Source: Calothrix sp. CSU_2_0 (lineage in GTDB: Bacteria; Cyanobacteriota; Cyanobacteriia; Cyanobacteriales; Nostocaceae). From it: DNA of 45,594 nt. A program made the position numbers and the translations under genes. The stretch covers positions 1 through 45,594 of the forward strand of contig JAAUPE010000048.1 of NCBI GenBank assembly GCA_012034595.1, read 5' to 3'. Each line of letters starts with the position of its first letter. Within the stretch, counting starts at the first letter, position 1. A model generated the notes under the pieces. That model made no database searches and was not told the DNA's origin. It was given only the letters and a program-made list of their open reading frames with translations. Positions 8,029-16,883 of the stretch are shown in pieces.

Positions 8029-8736
8029 ATGATTTCCTTATCTAAGCTTGTAAAGGAACGACAGTATCCACAATTGATTGCACTATTATTGCTGATACTG
8101 TTGCTATTTATTGGGGCTGTACCGGGATACCTGTCAGGAAAATGGCAATGGAAGCAACCCCCACCAATTCCAACTCTCAAAGAATTAAAACAAATACGTA
8201 AAGTTGGTTTGACTTTGCCGGGATGGCAAACAGTCGAACAGCAAGAACGGATTGTAGGCGATCGCAAATGGTCTTTACAAACTATTCAAAAAGAAGGCTC
8301 GGATAAAAAAGTAATTCTGTTGATGCTGCCACAAAATGGTCCAATGGATCAACCTGAAGTGGAATGGATGGAGGTTAAAAGTTTTTGGCAATGGGAAATA
8401 GCTCAAGAACGTGATGTGGAATTTACCGTTAAAGCACCATCGGATTCCCCAACCAAGAACGATGTCAAAGTCAAAGCAATGTTTTTCCGAGGTTCCACCA
8501 AGCGGGACACTTTTGCCGTTTTGCAATGGTACGCTTGGGCAAATGGTGGTAGTCCATCCCAATTAAATTGGTTTTTAGCCGATCGCTCGGCACAGTGGCA
8601 CAAACATCGTGCAGCTTGGGTTGCTGTAAGTGTTGCCATCCCAATGGAGCAATTGGGAGAGGTAGATAAAAGCTGGGACGAAGCTAAATCTTTGGGGGAA
8701 GCAATTCAATCTCGCTTAATCTCTGGTATTTTATAG
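8029..8736 (+). CDS. cyanoexosortase B system-associated protein
   Basis: A 235-residue protein with one N-terminal transmembrane helix (about 17-36, QLIALLLLILLLFIGAVPGYL) and an EpsI-like extracytoplasmic domain. The layout (short basic N-terminus, helix, SGKWQW, then LPGW and a mixed alpha/beta domain) matches the accessory protein usually encoded next to cyanoexosortase B, the membrane transpeptidase thought to process PEP-CTERM proteins. No exosortase gene is present within the window on either side. The gene starts at an ATG after an AT-rich spacer and precedes a polysaccharide export pair, which fits exosortase accessory genes being placed in exopolysaccharide clusters. Family assignment is by recall of the overall pattern. 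Confidence 0.75.
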   Translation: MISLSKLVKERQYPQLIALLLLILLLFIGAVPGYLSGKWQWKQPPPIPTLKELKQIRKVGLTLPGWQTVEQQERIVGDRKWSLQTIQKEGSDKKVILLMLPQNGPMDQPEVEWMEVKSFWQWEIAQERDVEFTVKAPSDSPTKNDVKVKAMFFRGSTKRDTFAVLQWYAWANGGSPSQLNWFLADRSAQWHKHRAAWVAVSVAIPMEQLGEVDKSWDEAKSLGEAIQSRLISGIL

Positions 8737-9211
8737 TACTTTTTGTACTTAGTAATGGCTGGATTTCTGGGGATAAAGATGTAGAAATGTAACAATTCGA
8801 CATTTTTTGAGAGAATAGGTTAGAAAAGCCTATAAAACCGTACTATTTGCTTTTGCGATATAGCTTAGGCATGAAGCTTTATTTATCGCTAATTTCTTTT
8901 ACCCTTTGTGGATAAAGAAACAAATACTTGCTTGAATCCTTGTGATACAAGGGTTATAGGTAATGGATAATTAATTTTTATCCCTGACAACTTCAATACT
9001 AACTATTAAATAAGAATCTCATATAAAAATATACATTAAAACAGTATTTATCTACCTTTAGACAGATGCTTTAAATAAAACATCTACAGAAAAGAAGGAG
9101 ACAGGTTATATATTTGGAGAGTAAAATAGCCTCTCGGCACTCCCAAACTTATAGTTTGCTTTAGGAACCCAATGTTGCACCGATATTGCACCAACTATTG
9201 CACCAAAGTTT
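8737..9211. other. spacer and leader of the export gene
   Basis: No gene. A perfect hairpin CCTTGT-GAT-ACAAGG lies at 8938-8952. AAGGAG at about 9095-9100 is too far from the ATG at 9212 to serve it. The last 40 bases carry three TTGCACC repeats, listed separately. Confidence 0.55.
9175..9204 (+). promoter_or_regulatory. three helically phased TTGCACC repeats before the export gene
   Basis: TTGCACC occurs at 9175-9181, 9186-9192 and 9198-9204, spaced 11 and 12 bases (about one helical turn), ending 7 bases before the ATG at 9212. There is no Shine-Dalgarno sequence there. The surrounding 15-mer ATATTGCACCAACTA (9183-9197) recurs exactly at 19776-19790, upstream of the AraC gene. This could be a binding site array for a regulator or RNA-binding protein; the role is inferred from spacing only. 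Confidence 0.35.
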
Positions 9212-10609
9212 ATGGCTCAGATTTGGAACATGTTTGCATTCCGCGCTTTGTGTTTTGCTAGTCTTCAGACAGGCGTTTTCTTTGCAACATTAGCTCAACC
9301 AGCTTTTGCTCAGAATAATAATCAGTTTCCTCAAGCACCTGCTGGGCAGACTGTAACACCTGCTCCGGGAGCAGCTGAATCACCTTTACAATCACCTTCA
9401 CCCCCATCTAGTGTAGAATTTACACCGCTAGATTTTAATGATGGGATTTCTCCACAGTTCAATCGGTACTATTTGGGACCAGGAGATGGAATCGGTATCT
9501 TAATTCAGCGTCCCCCTGGTCGCTTTCGTTTAGGGCAGGGAGATGCGATAAGTGTGACGGTGCAGCGTTTTCCGGAGTTGAATTTTCAAGCTCAAATAAA
9601 TCCGGAAGGAAACATCGTCGTACCTTTGTTGGGAACGGTGCGATTGCAGAATCTCTCGTTACAAGAAGCGCAAGACAGAATTCGGACGGGGTACGATCGC
9701 TATGTTGTTAACCCTGTGGTTGTATTATCTTTAGCTGGTCAACGTCCCGACCAAAGTTTTCAGTCGCAAATCAATCCTGAGGGAAATATTACTGTTCCGC
9801 AGTTGGGAATAGTTGCCGTCAAAGGTTTGACATTGGAAGAAGCCCAAGAAAAAGTTCGCTTGGGATTGAGCAAGATTTTTGTAGACCCTGTTGTCACTTT
9901 ATCCCTTGCTGTACCTCGTCCGGTGCAAATTACCGTTAGTGGTGAGGTTTTTCGACCGGGAATTTATCCGACAAATTCGGTAATACCTCGGATTACAGAC
10001 GCTTTATTGTCTGGGGGTGGTTCGACAATGATGGCTGATTTGCGGCAGGTACAAGTTCGACGAAGGTTGGTTGATGGGACGGTAATATCGCAGAACCTGA
10101 ACTTATACGCATCGTTACAAAGTGGTGGTTCCCTGCCGAATTTGCGCTTACAGGATGGTGATGCCATTGTTGTACCCCGTCGAGAAGTTGGTACAGATGA
10201 CGGTTACGATCGCAATTTAGTCGCCCGTTCTTCCCTCGCTGTGCCGCAAATTCGCGTCCGTGTTCTTAACTATGCCGCAGGTGGTTTAGTGACTCAAGCG
10301 CTACCAAATGGGAGTAACTTTGTCGATGCGATCGCTGGAATTAACCCGGACAATGCCAATCTTCGTGACATCGCTTTAATTAGGTTTGACCAGGAGAGGG
10401 GAAAGGCTGTAACGCAACGACTTGATGCGAAAAGGGCACTTCAAGGAGATGTAACTCAAAACGTGCCACTACAAGATAATGATGTTATTGTGGTAGGTCG
10501 AAACTTACTTGGTAAAATTACTAACGTCCTGGGTACGATTACTAGACCGTTCTTTGACGTACAATCGTTTATTCGTTTCTTTGAAACTTTGGGTGGAGGA
10601 AGAAATTAA
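9212..10609 (+). CDS. polysaccharide export protein, Wza-like with SLBB domains
   Basis: A 465-residue outer-membrane polysaccharide export protein. Residues 1-33 form a signal peptide ending AFA|Q, followed by a Pro/Gln-rich linker. The polysaccharide-export domain begins at YYLGPGDGIGI (87-97) and has a duplicated unit: 124-179 and 183-237 share the pattern QxQINPEGNIxVPxLG, LxLEEAQ and VxPVVxLSLA. A SLBB beta-grasp domain (about 238-325, VSGEVFRPGIYP) and a second SLBB-like unit (about 345-435) follow. Wza-type proteins form the channel through which exopolysaccharide leaves the cell, working with the Wzc-like protein encoded next. The two genes are codirectional but separated by ~490 bases containing a MITE-like element, so they may not be cotranscribed. 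Confidence 0.88.
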   Translation: MAQIWNMFAFRALCFASLQTGVFFATLAQPAFAQNNNQFPQAPAGQTVTPAPGAAESPLQSPSPPSSVEFTPLDFNDGISPQFNRYYLGPGDGIGILIQRPPGRFRLGQGDAISVTVQRFPELNFQAQINPEGNIVVPLLGTVRLQNLSLQEAQDRIRTGYDRYVVNPVVVLSLAGQRPDQSFQSQINPEGNITVPQLGIVAVKGLTLEEAQEKVRLGLSKIFVDPVVTLSLAVPRPVQITVSGEVFRPGIYPTNSVIPRITDALLSGGGSTMMADLRQVQVRRRLVDGTVISQNLNLYASLQSGGSLPNLRLQDGDAIVVPRREVGTDDGYDRNLVARSSLAVPQIRVRVLNYAAGGLVTQALPNGSNFVDAIAGINPDNANLRDIALIRFDQERGKAVTQRLDAKRALQGDVTQNVPLQDNDVIVVGRNLLGKITNVLGTITRPFFDVQSFIRFFETLGGGRN

Positions 10610-11102
10610 GTATTAGGGAGTATGGATAAAATAATGTGCAAATTGAATATAAAATCTTACCTTTTTGATTCTTCTCTACCGAAGTTTGATGGAGTCATCG
10701 AATTGCCCAAAATATAATACATTCCACCTGATGGAAGAGCTTACACCGTAGGGATTGCCGCAGGCTAAGGTAACTTCCCCTTGAGAGCTGTTTCATTTTC
10801 CAGAGAAAATAATTTTAGCACACGGGATTGTAAGGGCGGGGTAACCCCGCCCCTACGACTAAATTCCAATAAATAAATAGGGCTTCCAGATTTCCTATCA
10901 AGAATGAAACAGCCCTGGCTTTTGTGTATAGCGGGGTAAGAAGTCAAAATATATGGGAATTATGGGATAAAGTTCTGTATTTTCCGAAATCTATGTTCCT
11001 AGCAAAAGCAAATTGTAATATCCTATTTTTGTCTCCACATTCCTAATTCTCAATTCCTAATTCTCAATTCCCACTTCCCTACTCAGCACTCAACACAAAA
11101 AA
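10610..11102. other. spacer between the export genes, holding a MITE-like element
   Basis: No gene. It contains a ~130-base element with terminal inverted repeats (10784-10916), a central GC-rich hairpin, and a short tandem stretch of AATTC-type units (11040-11080) just before the next start. Confidence 0.6.
10784..10916. mobile_element. MITE-like element with GCTGTTTCATT terminal inverted repeats
   Basis: GCTGTTTCATT at 10787-10797 is the exact reverse complement of 10903-10913, and a few outer bases also match. Between them lies a perfect hairpin GGGCGGGG-TAA-CCCCGCCC. The element has no coding capacity. This is the structure of a non-autonomous miniature element mobilised by a transposase elsewhere. 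No clear target-site duplication was seen. Confidence 0.55.
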
Positions 11103-13256
11103 ATGGCACCACCGATTGTTAAACGCTATCTTATTGCATTTGAAAAATACAAGTGGATTGGATTGGCTAGCTTTGCGCTAGTTGTCGCGGGTTCAACGGT
11201 GATGGCTATACAACCCGATCCTCCTGTGAAGTATATCGGAGATGCGGCGCTGGCTTATACTGGTCCGCCAATTTCTTTTTCAGCTATTGGTTCTGAAATT
11301 CAGCAGAAAGGACAAATTCTAACTCAGGAGGATTTACTTTCCGAACCAATTGTGAAAGCAATAATCGAGAAAACAAGACTCAAGCCGAAACAACTGGCAG
11401 CAACGATCGCAATTGAGTTTCCCAAGCGGTCAAAAACAGGTGAGTTAGAGTCTAATATTATTGAACTTAAGTATCAAGATACCGACCAAAAACGAGCCGC
11501 AGAAGTATTACAAACTTTAATGCAAGCGGCAGTTAAACTTAGTAGCGATCGCAATACAGGTCAGCTAAAGTCGATTATTGGTAAAATTGATGAACGATTA
11601 CCGCAAGCCAAGAAAGAACTCGAAGTTGCCGAAAGCAAGTTGGAAGCATACGATCGCGTTGAACGTCCAGCGATTTTAGCGGCAGAAAATGGAAGTTTGC
11701 TAACTGCTGTAACTACAAGTCAAAACCAGCAACGTCTATTGCAGCAAACTTTGATTGGTATTGATGCTCAACTTCGCAGTTTGCAGGGTAAATTAGGCTT
11801 AAATCCCAACGATGCTTATGTTTCTTCGGCATTGAGCGCAGACCTAATTTTAAACAATCTGCGATCGCAAATTTTTCAGGTCGATTCTCAAATCGAAGTC
11901 ATCAAAAAAGACTTACGTCCCGAACACCCAACAATGATACAATTGATGCGGCAGAAAGAAGCTGCGGAAAAATTATTTCGCCAACGTGCGAATGAAGTCG
12001 TTAGTGGTGGTGGGAATACTGCACCTCTACCAGGAACAGTTTCCGCAATTCGCGCTCGTAGCAATTTAGACCCCGCACGTCAAGAACTCGCAAATCAACT
12101 AGTCGCATTGCAAACTCAACGGGATACCCTAATCCAACAATTTAATAACGAAATTCGCCAAGAAGCCCGACTTCGCCAAGAATATTCGCTCATCCCCAAT
12201 AAACAATTAGAAAGAAGCCGTCTCGAACAGCAAATACTTCTCAAAAAAGCTGTTTACGACCAAATGCAGTTGAAAATTACCGACGCAAAAACAGCCGAAG
12301 CCGAAACCGTCAGCAGTTTGAGCATTGCTAGACCTCCCCGCGTCATTGCTCCAGAAGTTAAACCTAAAAGCGTCCCTGTAACCTTAGGTGTAGGTGGATT
12401 TTTCGGTCTTGTTGTCGGTAGTGGGGTTGTATTCCTTTTAGGTTCCCTCGAAGGTACCTTCAAAACCAAAGAAGATGTGCGCGGCAGCTTGAAGCAAAAA
12501 GATGTGACTCTATTAGCAGAGTTGCCTTTGCTACCAGTAGATGACCTTGCAAAAGGCGAATTACCAGTCATCATTTCTTCAGACTCGGCATATTTAGAGT
12601 ATTACGAGAAATTCCGCAGTAACTTGCGTCGAATTGGTGGTAATAAATTAAAAGTGATATTAGTAACTAGTACTGGGAGTGGTGAGGGTAAAACCACTAG
12701 TGCATATAACTTAGGAATCGCGTCAGCTCGTGCCGGAAAACGCACTTTAGTCATTGAAACGGATTTGCGATCGCCTTCTTATTGTCAATCTTTAGGTGTA
12801 ACAGTTGACCCCAATGCAACGGCTGAACCATTGCGTTATTACAATAACCCTAGTGAATGTATTCGTCTTGTGCCACTTGTAGAGAATTTATACATTCTAC
12901 CTAGTCCTGGTCCAGTGCGAAATTCCGCAGCTATCATTGAATCGAGTGAAATTCGCCGACTGATGGAAGATGCAAGACAACGCTTTGATTTTGTTATTTT
13001 AGATACCAGTGCATTGGGGTTATCAAACGATCCATTATTGATTCAACCATACAGCGACGGCATTATTCTGGTGGCACGACCCAACTACACCCAAGAAAGC
13101 GTATTTGGCGAAGCTGTTGACCAGTTATTAGAGTCAGAAATGAATTTGTTGGGTGCGATCGTTAATGGTGCAGATATTATCGTCGCACCACCTCCGACTG
13201 TCGCAGTTGCTGAGGAGGGTGATAAGGTTGCGGCAAATGGTAAAAGTATAAATTGA
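11103..13256 (+). CDS. exopolysaccharide co-polymerase and BY-kinase-like ATPase (Wzc/CpsD type)
   Basis: A 717-residue inner-membrane protein controlling exopolysaccharide chain length and export. Transmembrane segments lie at about 17-36 and 425-447, bracketing a long periplasmic coiled-coil (GumC-like, about 165-395). The cytoplasmic C-terminal ATPase has Walker A STGSGEGKTT (near 522-531), Walker A' LVIETDLRSPS (near 548) and Walker B FVILDTS (near 628). In bacterial tyrosine kinases the C-terminus carries a tyrosine cluster that is autophosphorylated. Here the tail (PPPTVAVAEEGDKVAANG) has no tyrosine, so the domain may act as an ATPase without that switch. It follows the Wza-like gene, its expected partner. 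Confidence 0.87.
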   Translation: MAPPIVKRYLIAFEKYKWIGLASFALVVAGSTVMAIQPDPPVKYIGDAALAYTGPPISFSAIGSEIQQKGQILTQEDLLSEPIVKAIIEKTRLKPKQLAATIAIEFPKRSKTGELESNIIELKYQDTDQKRAAEVLQTLMQAAVKLSSDRNTGQLKSIIGKIDERLPQAKKELEVAESKLEAYDRVERPAILAAENGSLLTAVTTSQNQQRLLQQTLIGIDAQLRSLQGKLGLNPNDAYVSSALSADLILNNLRSQIFQVDSQIEVIKKDLRPEHPTMIQLMRQKEAAEKLFRQRANEVVSGGGNTAPLPGTVSAIRARSNLDPARQELANQLVALQTQRDTLIQQFNNEIRQEARLRQEYSLIPNKQLERSRLEQQILLKKAVYDQMQLKITDAKTAEAETVSSLSIARPPRVIAPEVKPKSVPVTLGVGGFFGLVVGSGVVFLLGSLEGTFKTKEDVRGSLKQKDVTLLAELPLLPVDDLAKGELPVIISSDSAYLEYYEKFRSNLRRIGGNKLKVILVTSTGSGEGKTTSAYNLGIASARAGKRTLVIETDLRSPSYCQSLGVTVDPNATAEPLRYYNNPSECIRLVPLVENLYILPSPGPVRNSAAIIESSEIRRLMEDARQRFDFVILDTSALGLSNDPLLIQPYSDGIILVARPNYTQESVFGEAVDQLLESEMNLLGAIVNGADIIVAPPPTVAVAEEGDKVAANGKSIN

Positions 13257-13423
13257 GGAGGCAGAAGAAAGAAGGCAGAAGAAAGAAGGCAGAAGGCAGA
13301 AGGCAGAAGGCAGAAGGCAGAAGGCTTTTACACTATTGTTTAAACAGTCGCAATAAAAATAAAAATCAGGGTAAACAACCGCAATAAAAATAAAAATCAG
13401 GGCAAACAACCGTTTGCCCCTAC
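13257..13423. repeat. tandem repeats and hairpin downstream of the Wzc-like gene
   Basis: A heptamer array of GGCAGAA/AGGCAGA units (about 13260-13325). A ~31-base direct repeat (CGCAATAAAAATAAAAATC start) lies at 13349-13379 and 13380-13410. The hairpin GGGCAAAC-AACC-GTTTGCCC is at 13400-13419, followed by CTAC. The hairpin belongs to the GGGC...GCCCCTAC family. It may also end transcription, though no T-run follows. Confidence 0.7.
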
Positions 13424-13537
13424 AGTATCCTCGATTGTTAAATGGATTTAAATCAACTGATAACCCATATTACAAGAATTATTCACCATGCCCAATTCAC
13501 CATGCCCAATGCCCAATTCCCAATTCCCAATTCCTAA

Positions 13538-14209
13538 TTATTCATCCCGATTGAAAAGACCAAAAACAGGACCAAGAATAATACCAAATACGAACCCACC
13601 AATATGTGCCCAATAAGCAACACCACCAGTTTGAACGCTCATATTAGCTGCTGCTTGTAAACTAGCTAATCCCGACACGACATTTTGGACAACGAAAATT
13701 CCAATCAGTATTAATGCGGGAACTCGAATTGTTGTGATGAAGAAGAACAAAAACGTCAAAGTCATAACCTGTGCTTGGGGAAAACGAATAATATAAGCAC
13801 CGAGAATCCCCGAAATTGCTCCGCTAGCTCCCAAAGAAGGAATTGTAGAATTGAAGTCAATTAAACATTGGCAAAGTGCAGCTAAAGCACCGCAACTAAG
13901 ATAAAAAAGTAAATATTTAAAATGCCCCATTCTGTCTTCGATATTATTACCAAAAACCCATAAATAGAGCATATTTGATAGTAAATGCCACCAGCCACCA
14001 TGCAAAAATTGGGAAGTGAAAAGGGTTTGCCATTCACCAGCAAAATTACTTTTCAATTCACTAGGTATTACAGCATACATCTCCAAAAATGGTTCTAGTT
14101 GCCTACCTAAGCTAAGTTCGTGAAAGAAAATCAAAACATTCATACCAATCAGTCCATAAGTCAGGTATGGAGTGATTCGCGTGGGATTTTCGTCGTATAG
14201 CGGAAACAC
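13538..14209 (-). CDS. rhomboid family intramembrane serine protease (copy 2)
   Basis: A 223-residue rhomboid protease. It is rich in transmembrane helices and has the catalytic serine in GASGAISG (Ser129) and the catalytic histidine in AHIGGFVFG (His202). The HGGWWHLLSNMLYLWVFG segment (70-87) matches the conserved loop-1/helix-2 region. These proteases cut transmembrane substrates within the membrane. The start is a GTG at 14209 preceded by AGGAAAAACAACCT, nearly identical to the leader of the neighbouring rhomboid gene. It sits 90 bases downstream of that paralogue on the same strand. It is shorter at loop 1 (no VTVNQPVPE insert). Confidence 0.9.
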   Translation of the reverse strand: MFPLYDENPTRITPYLTYGLIGMNVLIFFHELSLGRQLEPFLEMYAVIPSELKSNFAGEWQTLFTSQFLHGGWWHLLSNMLYLWVFGNNIEDRMGHFKYLLFYLSCGALAALCQCLIDFNSTIPSLGASGAISGILGAYIIRFPQAQVMTLTFLFFFITTIRVPALILIGIFVVQNVVSGLASLQAAANMSVQTGGVAYWAHIGGFVFGIILGPVFGLFNRDE

Positions 14210-14299
14210 AGGTTGTTTTTCCTAATATTGCTTATAATGCAATATAACTTGAGAAAAGGGTTGTGGAAAATGGTTAATTGGTAGGGGATGTCCAATGTT

Positions 14300-15019
14300 C
14301 TATAATCTATACTCTTCCTGTGGTTTTTTATCGCTAAACAAACCCAAAATTGGACCAAGGATTGCCCCGAATAAGAAACCACCAGCATGTGCCCAATAAG
14401 CAATTCCACCGTTTTCCATACCAATATTTGTGGGTGTTTCTAAACTTGCCACACCGTAAAATGCTTGTTGGATAAACCAAAATCCGAGAAAGAAATATGC
14501 AGGAACGCGGAAAGTAGGGAAAAATATGCCTAAAGGAACAACACCAAGAATTTCAGCTTGGGGAAAACGCAAGATATATGCACCCATTACACCTGCGATC
14601 GCACCACTTGCACCTAAGTTGGGAACGTTTGAACCTTGAGCAAAATACCACTGTGTTAATGATGCGAGAATACCGCAACCTAAGTAGAAAATTAAATACT
14701 TAATATGACCGAGTTTTTCTTCGACGTTATTACCAAAAATCCAGAGAAACAGCATATTTCCACCCAAGTGTAATAATCCACCATGCAGAAATTGAGCAGT
14801 AATTAATGTTGTCCATTCTGGTACTGGTTGATTGACTGTGACTCCAGCAAAACTCAAGCTCAGTTCACGGGGTACAACAGCAAACAGATGCATAAATCCG
14901 TTTAAATATTGAGGTGGGAGACTAGACTCGTAGATAAAAGCAAGTACATTAATTGCAATTAGCCCAAAAGTTACATAGGGGGTAATTGTAATCGGATTAT
15001 TATCGCGAATTGGAACCAC
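14300..15019 (-). CDS. rhomboid family intramembrane serine protease (copy 1)
   Basis: A 239-residue rhomboid protease, paralogue of the downstream gene. Catalytic serine in GASGAIAG (Ser138) and histidine in AHAGGFLFG (His211). Conserved FLHGGLLHLGGNMLFLWIFGNN (78-99) precedes the active-site helices. The GTG start at 15019 keeps VPIRDNNPITITPYVTF, the usual N-terminus of this cyanobacterial group. AAGGAAAAACACCT lies just upstream. The two genes arose by tandem duplication; both keep complete catalytic dyads, so both are likely active. Confidence 0.9.
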   Translation of the reverse strand: MVPIRDNNPITITPYVTFGLIAINVLAFIYESSLPPQYLNGFMHLFAVVPRELSLSFAGVTVNQPVPEWTTLITAQFLHGGLLHLGGNMLFLWIFGNNVEEKLGHIKYLIFYLGCGILASLTQWYFAQGSNVPNLGASGAIAGVMGAYILRFPQAEILGVVPLGIFFPTFRVPAYFFLGFWFIQQAFYGVASLETPTNIGMENGGIAYWAHAGGFLFGAILGPILGLFSDKKPQEEYRL

Positions 15020-15281
15020 AGGTGTTTTTCCTTATTTTTTGGGTAGATTTTTTGTTCTGTCAATAATCGCCAAACATTAGATTACTGGGTTATTGAGGGA
15101 ATTACTTCTAACCACGGTATAGTAATGATGCCATACGTCTCATCTTTTCCGGAGATGTTTATTACATATACTAAAAATGACTTGGAGTTTGGATTTTAAA
15201 CGCAGAGAAACGCTGAGGTAAGCGCAGAGTTTCGCGGAGAATTTATACATTAGGTATGGAGGGTTACTTTTAAATTTCGCG

Positions 15282-16655
15282 TTATTTTCTGACAAAATTA
15301 GTTGCCATTAATTGACGAAAACGCCAAATAAATACCCCCGCAGATGTGGCAACTCCAATTGCTTGTCCGATCCATAAACCGACACCATCCAAACCAAATT
15401 TAAACCCCAATAAATAACCGCTTCCCAATCCAAACCCCCAAAAAGCTACAAAACTCAATAACATGGGAATACGAGTATCCTTAAGTCCTCGCAATGCTCC
15501 CGCAGCAGTTGTTTGGACTCCATCTAATATTTGTGATATGGATGCCACCACGAACATGGGGATTGCTAGAGATATTACCCGTGCATTTTCTGGGTTACGA
15601 ATATCTAAATATAAGCTAATTACTTGCCGGGAAAATATGAGTAAAAATATCGTCATGATAATCATAAATCCGGCTCCCAGAGTCATACTTATATAGGCAG
15701 AACGTCGGAGTGCAATCGCATCATTTTGTCCGCTCCATTGTCCAACTCGAATTGTGGTTGCAAAGGACATTCCCAAAGGAACCATAAATATTACTGCAAT
15801 CGATTGGAAAACGATTAAATGTGCTGCTAAAATATCTGTTCCGAGTAGTCCCATTAAATAAGTTGTAACGCTAAATAATCCAGCTTCAAATGCTAAAGAA
15901 ATTCCAATTGGGATGCCAATCCAGAGCATTTCCTGTAATATTTTGGGTTCAAATCGATATAAATTTTGGAAAAGCCGATAATTCTTCAGTTCTGTTTGCT
16001 TCAATATATAAATAATCAATAAAATTAGCATTAACCATTGTGAGAAAACGCTTGCTAGAGCTAATCCTGATAATCCCATGACTGGAAATCCTAATTTTCC
16101 AAAGCCCAAAATGTAATTACCAGCAGCATTAAACAGCGTTCCCATCACGACAATAATAGTAATTGGTCGAACTTGAGAAAGCGAAGAAACAACACTTTTA
16201 AGCATTGCAAAAGTCAACGCTGGAAATAATCCCCATAGCATCACATCAAGATATATTTTGGCAATATTGACAATCTGGGGATTTTGTCCAAATTGCCGCA
16301 TTAAAGGACTAATTTGAGTGATTAACAACATTACAGGTATTGCGATCGCACCACATAACCAAAATCCCTGTACCGTTATCTGTGAAATTTTTTTCTGGTT
16401 TCCCCTACCAAAAGCTTCTGCGATCGCTGGGCTAACTGCAAAGATTACTCCCGTTGCAGTGATTAATAAAGTTGTGAAGATGGTTGCTGCTAATCCTCCC
16501 GCAGCAAGGGTTTCTTGACCTAACCAACCCATCATTACGGTATCGACGAAACCTGTTGAAGCTTGGGCTATTTGGGCACTAGCAAGGGGAATTGAAAGAC
16601 GTAAAATTTCTTTAATTTCTGTCTGGGTATTTGATTTACTAGATAGTTGCACCAT
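15282..16655 (-). CDS. MATE family efflux transporter
   Basis: A 457-residue multidrug and toxic compound extrusion transporter with about twelve hydrophobic helices in two related halves. The N-terminus IKEILRLSIPLASAQIAQASTGFVDTVMMGWLG has the family's helix-1 pattern, and the second half begins near LQEMLWIGIPIGISLAFEAG. MATE proteins export cationic drugs or metabolites in exchange for Na+ or H+; substrate unknown. The ATG at 16655 is well placed. It lies on the same strand as the rhomboid genes, separated by 260 bases that contain short AACGCAGAG-type repeats near 15199-15240. Confidence 0.9.
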   Translation of the reverse strand: MVQLSSKSNTQTEIKEILRLSIPLASAQIAQASTGFVDTVMMGWLGQETLAAGGLAATIFTTLLITATGVIFAVSPAIAEAFGRGNQKKISQITVQGFWLCGAIAIPVMLLITQISPLMRQFGQNPQIVNIAKIYLDVMLWGLFPALTFAMLKSVVSSLSQVRPITIIVVMGTLFNAAGNYILGFGKLGFPVMGLSGLALASVFSQWLMLILLIIYILKQTELKNYRLFQNLYRFEPKILQEMLWIGIPIGISLAFEAGLFSVTTYLMGLLGTDILAAHLIVFQSIAVIFMVPLGMSFATTIRVGQWSGQNDAIALRRSAYISMTLGAGFMIIMTIFLLIFSRQVISLYLDIRNPENARVISLAIPMFVVASISQILDGVQTTAAGALRGLKDTRIPMLLSFVAFWGFGLGSGYLLGFKFGLDGVGLWIGQAIGVATSAGVFIWRFRQLMATNFVRK

Positions 16656-16883
16656 AAATATGCATTCAGATTTGGGTATATGTTTTGAAATTACACCACA
16701 AACCTGGGAAATTTATCGTCCCGACGAAGAAATATTTCTGGCTCTCCGTTGAACTATAAATTTTAGGAATGGGATTTCCCCATCCCTGATTATATTTCAG
16801 CCCAAAGAAAAATTTGATCGCAATTCAATTAGAATTAGCGAGACTAGCTGAAGACAAATGATTTAGGATGACTATAAACGATA

